The notes under the pieces: model-generated
Told to the model about the DNA's origin: nothing
Seen by the model: the letters and a program-made list of their open reading frames with translations, nothing else
The model's database searches: none
Position numbers and translations under genes: made by a program
From: Ostrinia nubilalis
Lineage: Eukaryota; Arthropoda; Insecta; Lepidoptera; Crambidae
Assembly: GCF_963855985.1 (NCBI RefSeq)
Contig: NC_087097.1
Coordinates: 2,141,001 to 2,205,000, forward strand
Reading direction: 5' to 3'
Length of the DNA stretch: 64,000 bases
Shown here: in pieces, positions 1 through 12,000 of the stretch
Layout of the letters: every line of letters begins with the position of its first letter
Position numbering within the stretch: position 1 is the stretch's first letter

Positions 1-3000
1 GGAACTTCTGCACCTTGGTGTCGAGCACCTGCGCGCGGCCCACGTCGCTTGACGGCGCCTCCTCGCTGAAGTACTCCGCCCAGGAGACCGCGGGCGGCGT
101 GGGCGTGGAGCGACGGCTCTCGATCAGCCTCTCCTCCTGGAAACGAGTGAGTAGTTGTTGTTTGTTGGGAAACATTGAAAGGAGTCTTGATCCTATGTTA
201 AAAATGCACATATACTTTTATAATGCAGAGTGTTTCTCACACCTGCGGGTCTTGCGACAGTATGAGTCACAAATATCCAGTTGGTATGTGAGTTTCAAAA
301 GAATACGCCAGCGTAGCGTCTCTGGTTCTGGCTCTAGTTCATTTCGTAAGGATAGTATACCAGAACAAGGCTATTGGCAGTTGGCACGCAGGTACTCGCG
401 AATTTTATCAGCAACACTCCCCACCCAGGCTGCTCAAGCTCGGCATCCCCATCGGCCAGCGCCAGCAGCCCCGCCAGCGGAGCCCTATTAGGGCGCGCTT
501 GGCGGCGCTGCGCGGGCAGGTGCTCGCTGCGCCTCTTGGAGACCAAGCTATACTAAAACGGTGACTGAATTTCTTCCGCCGCTTCTTCTCAGCACCAGCC
601 CATGTTGTTCCGAGGTAGTGGTAAAGGCTAGCAATTTTTAGGACGTGTACAAGAGCCTTGGAAAGGGGCTTTTTACTAGCGCACTTACCTCTTCAGGCTC
701 AGCTGCTGTCGGCGACTGCTGTTCCGGCTCGGCCTCGCCATCAGCCAAGGCCAGTAGCCCCGCCAGCGGAGCCCTGCTGGGCCGCGCTTGGCGGCGCTGC
801 GCGGGCAGGTGCTCGCTGCGCGTCTTGGAGACCAGCTCGACGTTGTTGGCGCTGAACACCTTGCACTCGTAGCCGTTTACATTCTCGGTCTTGTCTTGGC
901 GCCAGCCCCAGATGCCGGTTTTGCTCCTGGAGGAGAAATACATTATTTAAGCAATGTTCTTTTTTTGTCCACAACGAGGAAGCTCTTGGCCTGTATCTCA
1001 CCTGATAGTAAGTGATGATCAGGCCGAAGGTGGAAGCGAGCTTCACCCGGAATCCTCAACCACGGAAGAACTGGCTATCTTACCTCTAACTGCCGGAACA
1101 CAACAATGCTGTTAACATTCTTGTTATGGCGACAGACTTAGGTAAGATGGTGGTAGCTAGCCAGGCGGGCTTAGAACAAGCCCTACCACCAACCAAACCG
1201 AACAGAAAAATCGGCCCCCACTGGGAATCGAACCCGGGACCTCTGTGTCTGAAGCAGGTGGTCTTACCACTACACTTACAGAGGCGGTGGTGGCGGAGGT
1301 TCGTTATACATATTCAGAATCTTGATAATGAATGATCTATCTGAAATTGCAGAAGCTAATTTAATAAAGTCATCAGTCATGCAATAACCAAATTGCCATC
1401 GATTCATGACTTTGGCGTTAAAGGCTACTGGCATGTGACTATGTTGTTGACGATGGCCACCAAGAGTAGGTACTAACTAACTAGAACGACGTAATGTTAT
1501 ACTTTTTGTACATTATAATATAAACTACTGACTATTATATGACCTTAAGTCCTGCTGTGACTTACCTGATAGTATTTTTGTTTATAACCTAAAATCTATT
1601 TAATACCTAAATGTGTAATCTATATCTTTACCTACCTATATCTAACTAAGCCAATAATGTCTAAATGTTTGCTACATTTACCTAAATGTTGTATAATTGT
1701 TGTGTTATGGCATAATTAAATAAGTAAGCGAATCTGGGTGCGCGCGTAGGTAATAATATTATCGCGCGCCTAGAACATTCCGAGCTAGCCGTTAGCAATG
1801 CGGCCCGCTGATTGGCCGGAGGCCTCTCGCCTTTTATGGTGAGAAGCTTCTAGCGGCTCACCGCGCCGCACACGCGGCCGAGAGCCGCCAGTCGTCGTCG
1901 AACTCTCACCCTCTGCGAACGTACTAGTGCGCACACCCGGACGCGCCTTCATTTTCAACGTACCTACCTGGACTTTCATTTCATTCATCACCTACGTTCA
2001 CCCATCGACCTACATCGCCTACAAAGTGGTCCTACGAGCCGAATCTACGATAGTGAACACAGTGAGTCATCAACATGTCTTTGCTTCGCTCCCCCCGCGG
2101 CGCCGCTGTTAAAACACGCCGACAAATGATGGACGAAGACAAGACAAACAAAGTGAAAGTCGCTAGTGAAGTGTTGAAGAGTGAGGGCAGCCAGTCCACG
2201 CGCACATCGTCTGCAGCACGACGACTCACAATTGAAGCTGCACGCAAGAGGGCGGAAATCGAGATCGAAGCGATCGAAGCCGCTGCGGAAGCCGCCGCGG
2301 AAGCCGCAGCGAAAGCCGCCGCGAAGAAGGCGGCGATTCGAAAGTCGCTCGTTGACATGGAGTTGAACGCCGACTTGGCCGAGCTTGGCTCGGAAGCGAG
2401 GACTGTGAGGTCATCATCGGAGAAAGTGGAAGCTTGGCTTGACACATCACACGTTGAAGCGACACGTCGAGAGGAGAATGCCACCTGCACCGCGCCCCAG
2501 CAGCGTACTGATATTCAAGAGCTGGCGGCGGCACTCACAGGTGCAATCTCCAACGCTGCTGCAACAAACCTTAATGACCAGCTGTTGTCAAGATTGGCCA
2601 CCTCTAAAGACCTACCCATCTACTACGGTGACCCCCTCGACTGGCTACAGTTCCGCAACGCTTATTACGAGTCCACTGCGGTATGTAAATACACCTACAC
2701 CGAGAACATGTGGCGCCTTCGTAAATGCCTACGAGGCGAAGCTAAAGACGCAGTGTCATCGCTACTAATTGATTGCACATCACCAAATGAAATAATTGAA
2801 ATGTTAGAGCTTCGTTTTGGCCGACCTGAAATTATCATGAACAAGATAGTGTCACAACTCAAGAAGATACAACCACTAACTGAAAGTTACCACACTGAAT
2901 TGGTGCAGTTTGCGGTCAAAATAAGAAACCACGTAGCAGCGGCGCGAGCTATCAAACAACGCGAGTACCTACAGAGCCCCGAACTCGTAACTCTCATCGT

Positions 3001-6000
3001 GTCTAAGTTACCTACGCTACTCGTAACCAAGTGGGCTGACTACGCGTACACGAACAGTGAAGTGAACGAAAAGCCGAAGTTAGAGTGCCTATCGGACTTT
3101 TTATACCTAGAAGCGCAAAAGGTCGCCGCAGCCGGTGTTAGTTTCGTGCAAAATCAATCTGAGCCCCGACGTAAGCCAGAGTACACTAGAAACACGCACA
3201 ACAATGTACTCGTGTTTACAAACGACGAACACAACAGCGATAAGTGCAAGTTCTGCAAGACACAAAAACACTCGCTTGAACAATGCCTAAAGTTCAAGCG
3301 AGCCCTACGTAAAGATCGCTGGCGCTTCGCACGTACAGAGAAACTGTGTTTTCAATGCCTACTACCACGACACGCCGATACTACGTGCACAGCCCCCGAG
3401 TGTGACGTCGAAGGTTGCGGGCTCGGCCACCATCGCCTTCTACATTGGTGGAACCCGCGACCCCAGCAGCAGACGGCATCAGAACGCGACGGACAGCGTC
3501 TCAGTGAGAGTGACTGCGAAACCGTAAACCATACCACCGCGCTTCAGTGCAACGACGAGTCCCAAGTACTACTGAAAATAGTGCCGGTAACAGTGTTCGG
3601 TCCGAAAGGCAGTATTCACACGCACGCCTTGCTAGACGACGGTTCGACCGTATCGTTAATCGCGTCGCGACTCGCCGATGAGGTTGGACTGCACGGAGCG
3701 CCTCATACCATGCGCGCTCGTGGTGCATGGGACAATGAACTATCATGTGATACGGAAATAGTGAACTTTGAAATCGCGAATAGGGACAATAAGCGTTTTT
3801 GTTTACAAGCTAGAAAGATATCTAAGCTCAATTACCTAAGTCTGTCGCCATAACAACAATGTTAACAGCATTATTGTGTTCCGGCAGTTAGAGGTAAGAT
3901 AGCCAGTTCCTCCGTGGTTGAGGATTCCGGGTGAAGCTCGCTTCCACCTTCGGCCTGATCGTCACTTACCATCAGGTGAGATACAGGCCAAGAGCTTCCT
4001 CGTTGTGGATAAAACAAAACAAACATTTGCCATTGCAAAGTGTACATAATATTGATTTTTGTAAATATAAATGTGTAAATAGTGATTTGTGTAAGTGTAA
4101 TGCCCAGCCAATGTTATTAATCGGGCAAGATAATTGCGACCTAATCGCTCCGATTGAGTGTGTTAGATTAATTATATTATGTACATACCTGATTGATATT
4201 AATATTTCATGTGACCTATAATTAATATTAGTAACTACACTATTAATTAACTTTCTATAACATCACACACACCAAGTATCAAACAGCCGCCATATTAACT
4301 GTCAGATAAAATTAAGACTTCCGTTTGCAAATAAGAATTTATTGTAAGATTTCCGGCTTCTGAATAGTGGTTATTAATGTTTCTTAAATATAATTAAATA
4401 GATAAATTAATAAGCCAACTGGCTAATATTCAATCAAAAATAAATATTGTAAAATGAGAAGTTCCAACTTCCGGGTCCGTTTTAATATTATTAGTTATAA
4501 TATATTCGAACTTCCTGTTTATAGAATTTATTGTAAGATTTCCAGCTTTTGGATAATAATTATTAATATTTCTTAAATATTATTAAATGTATAATTAATA
4601 AGCCAACTTACTATCCTTTGATCAAAAACAAATATTGTAAAATGAGAAATTCCAACTTCCGGGTCCGTTTAAATATTATCTAACTTCCTGTTTTCTGATT
4701 GGTCGTCTTAAGTGACCAATCAGAGTTTAGTAGAGGAAAGGTAGGAGTATGGGTATAAATATATGGAATTCCTCGTTGAAAGGCAGTCTCGACGGATCTT
4801 TGAGGTGATGCTGACCAAAGTTAAGTACTTGTTGTTTATTGGTACTATTATTATGCTTGTTGTGTAATTGTATTGTATTATTGTGATATTGTATTAACAC
4901 CTGGCTATGTGGCTGCACCAGGCTTATTATATTGACACCTGGCCAATTGATGGTGACATGCCACGGGGTCGGGTCGGTAATTTGATGACCAGTATAAAGA
5001 AGGACAATGCTTATAGTTGCCGGTTATGTTATGGTACAGAACCTAAGTCGTAACCTAACCTAAACCTAACTCTTAACCTAACCTAAACCTAAATCTTAAC
5101 GTAACCTAACTTAGAACTTGTGTTCTGTGTGTTTGATTATAAATACTGGTTGTACAAAATACCGTCCAAATGTTAATAATAAATAGGACTTAATTACTGC
5201 TAGACTACTCATTTTTATATAAGTTATAAATTGTTGTAACTGGTTGGAAAAGAGGCTGACAAAGGTGACTGAGTTTCTTCCGCCACTTCTTCTCAGCACC
5301 AGCCCATGTTGTCCCGAAGTGGTGGTAGGGTAAACTATATTTGGGACGTGTATAAGTGCCCTGGAAAAGGGCTTTATACTGAATAAACCATTTGAATTTA
5401 TAATTGGATTTTTAATTTGAAACTTGCTTATTTATTAAACTACAGTATTATAGTCCTATATATTTCCACGGTATAATACGATATGATAGGAATATAACGT
5501 AAAGTATTTTATGCTAGATTTTGCTTATTATTATTCTTCTTTTTGTGGTAACTTTATTAATTAAAGAATCTGCTTTACTACATTAATATTTCCTAATTTA
5601 CAAATGACTAATACCTAAAAATCTAACAAGTGCATAAGGAGAAAACCAGGTGAGCCATACATGACAAAGACGTGCCTAGGATGGTGCGTGCACGGGACAA
5701 CAAACAAGGTAATTGACTCATCTGTTTGCTTTACCACAAACTTGTGTTTTGTTGAATCCTGTGAACCAACTCAAACCGTCGCCGCCGCCTGTTGTAATAA
5801 TACCGACGCGCTGGCAGGTAGCGCGGTCCCGCTCGCACTCGTTGCGTGCGAACAGACCCCAGTTGGGCCCCGCGCGCATAGCGACAGTGCCGACGCGCTG
5901 GCCGATAGCGCGGCCTCACTCGCACTCGGTGCGTACGAGCCGCCCCCACTCGGGCCCCACGCGTCTGCCGACGCTGCTTGCATACCTACGGCGCGACGCG

Positions 6001-9000
6001 TGCGCTCGATTCCACTACCGAGTCTAGCAACGAATGTTTAGGTAATTTAGCGATCTCATCAACTTGTTTATTTACCGATACATATGGAAAGTCGTCGCCG
6101 CGCAAAGTAGATGAACCTTCTTTCGAATCTACTTATGATGATAGTGACAGTTTAACTTGCTTGCAACACGATCCATATGAACATGATTTGCTACAGTTGC
6201 AAGAGTTAGTGCACAATAATTATTTGTCTTTAGAATCGTTAGGAATAATAATTGAAGATTGTAAATATAAAGATTTATATGTGATTAATAATTTAGAAGT
6301 TTTTGGTAAACTTGTTGACGGTCTTTTTACCGAGGACTTCCTGTGGAAGCATGACTTTGACGTCACTAGATTGCTGAACTCGTATCAAAATGTTAACCGC
6401 TTGAAAAATGGCATTTTAAGTCATTTGTTCCTCCGTAAAGAGTGCGCCTTGTGGCCGCAAGATCCTACTTAACGGAAATATCTACTGATGTTACTTTATT
6501 TGATGAACATTTTGATTACTACTAGTTATTTTATTTGATGAACATTTTAATTACTAGTTGTGTAAGAATTTCTTTGTGTGCTACTGAAAATGTTACTTTA
6601 TTTATAGTTTACTGTTTTTTTACGACATCGTCCTATCTTAATACCTACCTACTTATGGAGACTTTGTTAGAACCGCGCGACGTTTGGCTAAGCCACGCTT
6701 GAGGCAACTGGCACTATGGTCTGGGACCAACAACGGGTGTGATGAAGTGACCAGTGAGTGACGCGCGTAGTTTTAACTTTGGTTATGAGTGTCGCAAAGC
6801 GACACTAGGGGGGAGGATGTTGACGATGGCCACCAAGAGTAGGTACTAACTAACTAGAACGACGTAATGTTATACTTTTTGTACATTATAATATAAACTA
6901 CTGACTATTATATGACCTTAAGTCCTGCTGTGACTTACCTGATAGTATTTTTGTTTATAACCTGAAATCTATTTAATACCTAAATGTGTAATCTATATCT
7001 TTACCTACCTATATCTAACTAAGCCAATAATGTCTAAATGTTTGCTACATTTACCTAAATGTTGTATTGTTGTGTTATGGCATAATTAAATAAGTAAGCG
7101 AATCTGGGTGCGCGCGTAGGTAATAATATTATCGCGCGCCTAGAACATTCCGAGCTAGCCGTTAGCAATGCGGCCCGCTGATTGGCCGGAGGCCTCTCGC
7201 CTTTTATGGTGAGAAGCTTCTAGCGGCTCACCGCGCCGCACACGCGGCCGAGAGCCGCCAGTCGTCGTCGAACTCTCACCCTCTGCGAACGTACTAGTGC
7301 GCACACCCGGACGCGCCTTCATTTTCAACGTACCTACCTGGACTTTCATTTCATTCATCACCTACGTTCACCCATCGACCTACATCGCCTACATATGTCA
7401 TGTGACATAATGAAAGATACAGTTTTGGCTCGGATATCAAAGCCCACTCGAAGTACTGTATCTCTAGCATAAACAACTTTCGTCTTAGAATCGTTTGCGT
7501 ATTCGACAAAATTCGATACTTTACGACACGTTCACAAGGGCGTTGTAGTAGTTTTCGTGCTAGCCGTACTGTTAACTTGACTTCAATATCAGTTCCCTGA
7601 AACGAGCTCGTTAGTTCTGCGACGGGCGCGGCGAGGCGCTGCTGAGCAGGCGCGGGACTGAGCCCTTGTGGCGCCGGTAACACGGCCTACCTCCAGGCCT
7701 GTTCATCTCCGCGAGTTTACATCGAAAACAAAACACGCACGATGGCCCACCTACAGGATACTATTCGACAAGGGCTCACATACGAGCGAACATTGACTCA
7801 CGCACGCGTATTCTTGTGTATGATGGAAGAAAATAAAGAAAATGGTGTACTAAATACTGTGCAGTATTTAACTGCCTAAATAATAATAAAAACACAGAAT
7901 GTACTTTTTTAAGTTGCCTCAAGACACTGAGAGGTAAATAAGTAGTTAATATTATTCACGATAATTCATGCTAAATCATGTATTTCCTCCGCCATTTTCC
8001 GCAGTTTGGCACCTCACATCACATCATTTTACCGAAGTCAGCCCTATAGCTTCGGCGCAGTGCCGATCACTGACGTTTGTCAACAAAATGGTGCTTGACT
8101 CTTGAGACAGGCTAAATTACACCATATTGTTAATGGCATTGAGCATACATTTTTTTAAATACCTTCCCGAAGTAAAACTTCTGTACGTAGTACTTATTAT
8201 TATTCTGTGCTACCTCTCGAAACAGATCTTGTCGGTGTCCAGGTAGTTGATCGCGACGGGCGCGGCGAGGCGCTGCTGAGCAGGCGCGGGACTGAGCCCT
8301 TGTGGCGCGGGACTGAGCCCATGTGGCGCGGGACTGTGCCCTTGTGGCGCGGGACTGAGCCCTTGTGGCGCGGGACTGTGCCCTTGTGGCGCGGGACTGT
8401 GCCCTTGTGGCGCCAGTAACACGGCCTACCTCTCGAAGCATATCTTGTCGGTGTCCAGGTAGTTGATGGCAACGGGTGCGGCGAGACGCTGTTGCAACAG
8501 ACGCGGGTTAGGCGGCGGGTAGTCCTGCGAGTCTATAGGTTCCACGTATTCCCGCCATGACGTGCCTGCTTCGTGGTCTAACTCTATCAGGCTGGCGCTG
8601 CGACCTAGAAATAATGGATGGTCAATATTAATAAATGAAAACACGGAACTATTGCCAAGCTGCAACTCCTGTGTAGCCAATATTTACAGCTTGACCGTCA
8701 AAACCCAACCGATGAAGATCAAGTTTGTCTCAGGGGTAAGCTAAACTGTCATCGATTAATAAAAGAATAGAAAATTAAATAACCTATAGCTAAATCCGAC
8801 CACGGGCCGGAAGACGTAGTGTGGGCACTGCAGGCCCCCCACTAAGTGTACCGACGATCTGATGAAGGTCACGGGAGGTGCCTGGATGCGGGCGGCGCTG
8901 AGCCGATCGTTGTGGAAATCTCTGGGGGAGGCCTTTATCCAACAGTGGACGTCATTTGGCTGAAACGAACGAAATACAAGTAGAAAACATTTTTTGTACC

Positions 9001-12000
9001 TTGGCCGCGGAATATGTAAGTCCTGTCCCCGCGCTGCCAGCGGTTGTTCTCGAAGCCGACGAGCGTGGTGTCGACACGCACGTTGCCGCCGCGCTTGTAC
9101 ACCTTGTACGTGTCGAATGGACACATGCGCGACACTAGTGGCACTGGAAAACAATAAAATATATTATTCATTGGTGTTAAATAAATATCAATTCATAAGA
9201 TAGATAATTTATTAACTATCTTCGTAAACATTTTATTGAAGAGTGTCTTCGTAAATGTATGCGTTTTGCTTCGTTTTCTGACATCGGTGGCGCTGTAGTC
9301 ACATTTAGGGATTGCAATTGCTGGATCCAGCATCCAGCAATCCAGCTGGATCCAGCGCCTTTTTAAACATGCTGGATCCAGCATACAGTGCTGGATCCAG
9401 CGATGCGGATCCGCAAACGTATAAATTTCTGTTGCTTAGTTTCTAATTGCCGCCATTTCCAAAACGGCACGGTGACGTTGCCGTTTTGTTGTTGTGTGCG
9501 TTGAACGGCGCCTCTCTGAAGTTACTGGTACGTTTGTGTGCTTGATAAATCCAAAAAAGTGTGAAGAATCAATAAAAAATATATTTTCCTTTGCCAAAAA
9601 AGAATGCGATGCGGCCGGAGATGAAAACTTTGTTAAAACGAGTAAGGGCTGATTTTACCATCGTCAGATAACTTTTAACTGAAGAATAAACTTGTCATTT
9701 TGTCATATTTCCCATACTGAAACTGTCAATGTGCCAAATTTATTCTTCAGTTAAAAGTTATCCGACGATCGTAAAATCAGCCCTAAATAAACAAAATATT
9801 GTAGAGCCGGTGCAAGAAAATGAAGATAACATGGAGTTAGAAGAGAATAGTCTTACCAAATGATGACGCAGAACCTGTGAAAATGACTTTAGAGCAAGAG
9901 CTTGAGATGGAACTTAAAAGAGAGAAGGAGAACTATAATCAACAAAAGCCAAAGCCAAGTGGTCAATTAGATTACGAAAAGGTCCTGAAAAAAGAAATGA
10001 GCGCTATAAACTCATAAACATGAGACCAAAGGAGTGCGAGGTGAACATTTATCTATGGTGTATGACTATTTACTGACCCTACTAAACCGACTAGTGTAGA
10101 GGCCGAAAGGGTATTCTCAGCAGCCGGCCACATATGCAGTTCTGTGCGGTTGGGAGGTTAGACTATAGATAAAATTTGTCTTTCTTCCAGAGGATTGAAA
10201 AAAAAAATGGTCAATCTCCTGTCGTCAGATTATAAACTGCCTAATTTTCGCAGAAGATTATTATTTTCGGATTCGTAACTTCTATTGATATAAAAAATAG
10301 ATTGCAGATTAAATTACGGTCCTTTTCGTAATTAATTTTGAAAGAATTTGTAAGACTGTTTCCTACTGATTATTAGTTACTGAGCCGTATTTCATAGATT
10401 ATCGTAAGAAGTACAAATATATAATAAAAATGAATCGCAAAATGTGTTGGTAAGCGCATAACTCAACAACAACGCCTGGACCAATTTTTTTAAAATGTTC
10501 GTTGAAGTCCAAGGATGGTTTTTACGGTGAGAAAAAATCGAATAATTTCCAAGAAAACCCTAAACACAGCCCTTTTTTCACGCAGGCAAAGTCGTGGGCG
10601 GAGAGCTAGTTACTTAATTTAAAAAAGACTTAAAAATGTCGTCTTTTTATTTTCGTTCCACTTTTTGCTGGATCCGCGCTGGATCCAGCTGGATTCAGGT
10701 CAATCCAGCAAGAATCCAGCTGGATTGAAAACGGCGCTGGATTGCAATCCCTAGTCACATTCGTTTGTACTAAACATTAAAATAGCGTTTATTAGAAATC
10801 TAACAAGAGTTTTATTGAAATACTGCCTAGTTCCAATAATTGGTTGGTTTACAAAAACAAAACTTAGGGTGCCTTCAAATTGGAGAAAGCGCATTGACGC
10901 CACTACAAACGTTACTAAAAAAGTATCCATGTTCAGTCGACGGCACACCAAAGTCACTAAATGAGAGAAATGGACTGTATTACTAACTATTATTTAATGT
11001 ATCGTCGGTGATATGAGGTGAAGTGGCGCGCCGCGCCTCTGTGCCGAGGGCAGCCGAAGGTGCCCGAACAGAAGGTAATATTTAAATTGATCTTCAGGAA
11101 TAAGGAAACAAATGCTAGTGAACGAGGCTCACTTCTGGTATACGCGACGCAACAGCAGCTTGTAGTCTGTTGCTGTTGCTTCTAGCACTGCTGCTGATAA
11201 AGGACATCAAACACCAGCTGGTGAACTCCCACTTCATCTCGACGTAGAAGTCGGGCGCGAAGCTGAGCCGGTGCAGCAAGTCGGGGATGCCGCTGGTAGT
11301 GACAGCAGCTGTTGCTGTTGCTTCTAGCACTGCTGTGAATGAACTTATCATACCCCAGCTCGTGAACTCCCACTTCATCTCGACGTAGAAGTCGGGCGCG
11401 AGGCTGAGTCGGTACAGCAAGTTGGGGATGCCGCTGGTAGTGACAGCAGCTGTTGCTGTTGTTTCTAGCACCGCTGCTAAAGGACATCATACCCCAGCTG
11501 GTAAACTCCCACTTCATCTCGACGTAGAAGTCGGGCGCGAGGCTGAGCCGGTGCAGCAAGTCAGGAATGCCGCTAGCGCGCACCACGTGCCGCTGGTAGT
11601 GACAGCAGCTGTTGCTGTTGCTTCTAGCACCGCTGCTGACAAAGGACATCATACCCCAGCTGGTGAACTCCCACTTCATCTCGACGTAGAAGTCGGGCGC
11701 GAGGCTGAGACGGTGCAGCAAGTCGGGGATGCCGCTTGAAGTGACAGCAGCTATTGCTGTTGCTTCTAGCCCTACTGGGAACACTAATCATACCCCAGCT
11801 GGTGAACTCCCACTTCATCTCGACGTAGAAGTCGGGCGCGAGGCTCAGCCGGTGCAGCAAGTCTGGTATGCCACTCGCACGCACCACGTGCCGCTGAAAG
11901 TCGCGCCGCGATAGCACCAGCGATAGCAGTTCGGCGTCGCCCGTCGCTGTTGCTTCTTGCACCGCTGCGAATAAAGGACATTATTGCTAAGCAATAGGTC

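Larger units (their letters stand above)
1445..7393 (+). mobile_element. BEL/Pao-type LTR retrotransposon, gutted, with intact LTR pair
   Basis: Two direct repeats, 1445..2023 and 6818..7393, both start TGTTGACG and end CTACA. I could see only one 3-bp indel and one substitution between them, which indicates a recent insertion. The 5-bp target duplication TATGT flanks both ends (1440..1444 and 7394..7398). A purine-rich tract (AGGGGGGAGGA) precedes the right LTR. Inside are a gag-protease reading frame (2075..3853) and a frame-shifted ORF pair (5661..6472), but no reverse transcriptase, RNase H or integrase. It lies in ANKRD13 intron 6 and would depend on other copies to move. Confidence 0.88.

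Noticed and set aside
1195..1290. tRNA gene
   Set aside because: Box A and B-like sequences exist but no acceptor stem pairs; it is a SINE head. The same applies at 42535..42605, 18900..18999, 57950 and 58858.
2032..2490. Minus-strand ORF with Ala/Ser repeats
   Set aside because: Antisense shadow of the alanine-rich start of the gag frame.
5047..5108. Telomere or interstitial telomere
   Set aside because: CCTAA units are few and interrupted and lie within a retrotransposon.
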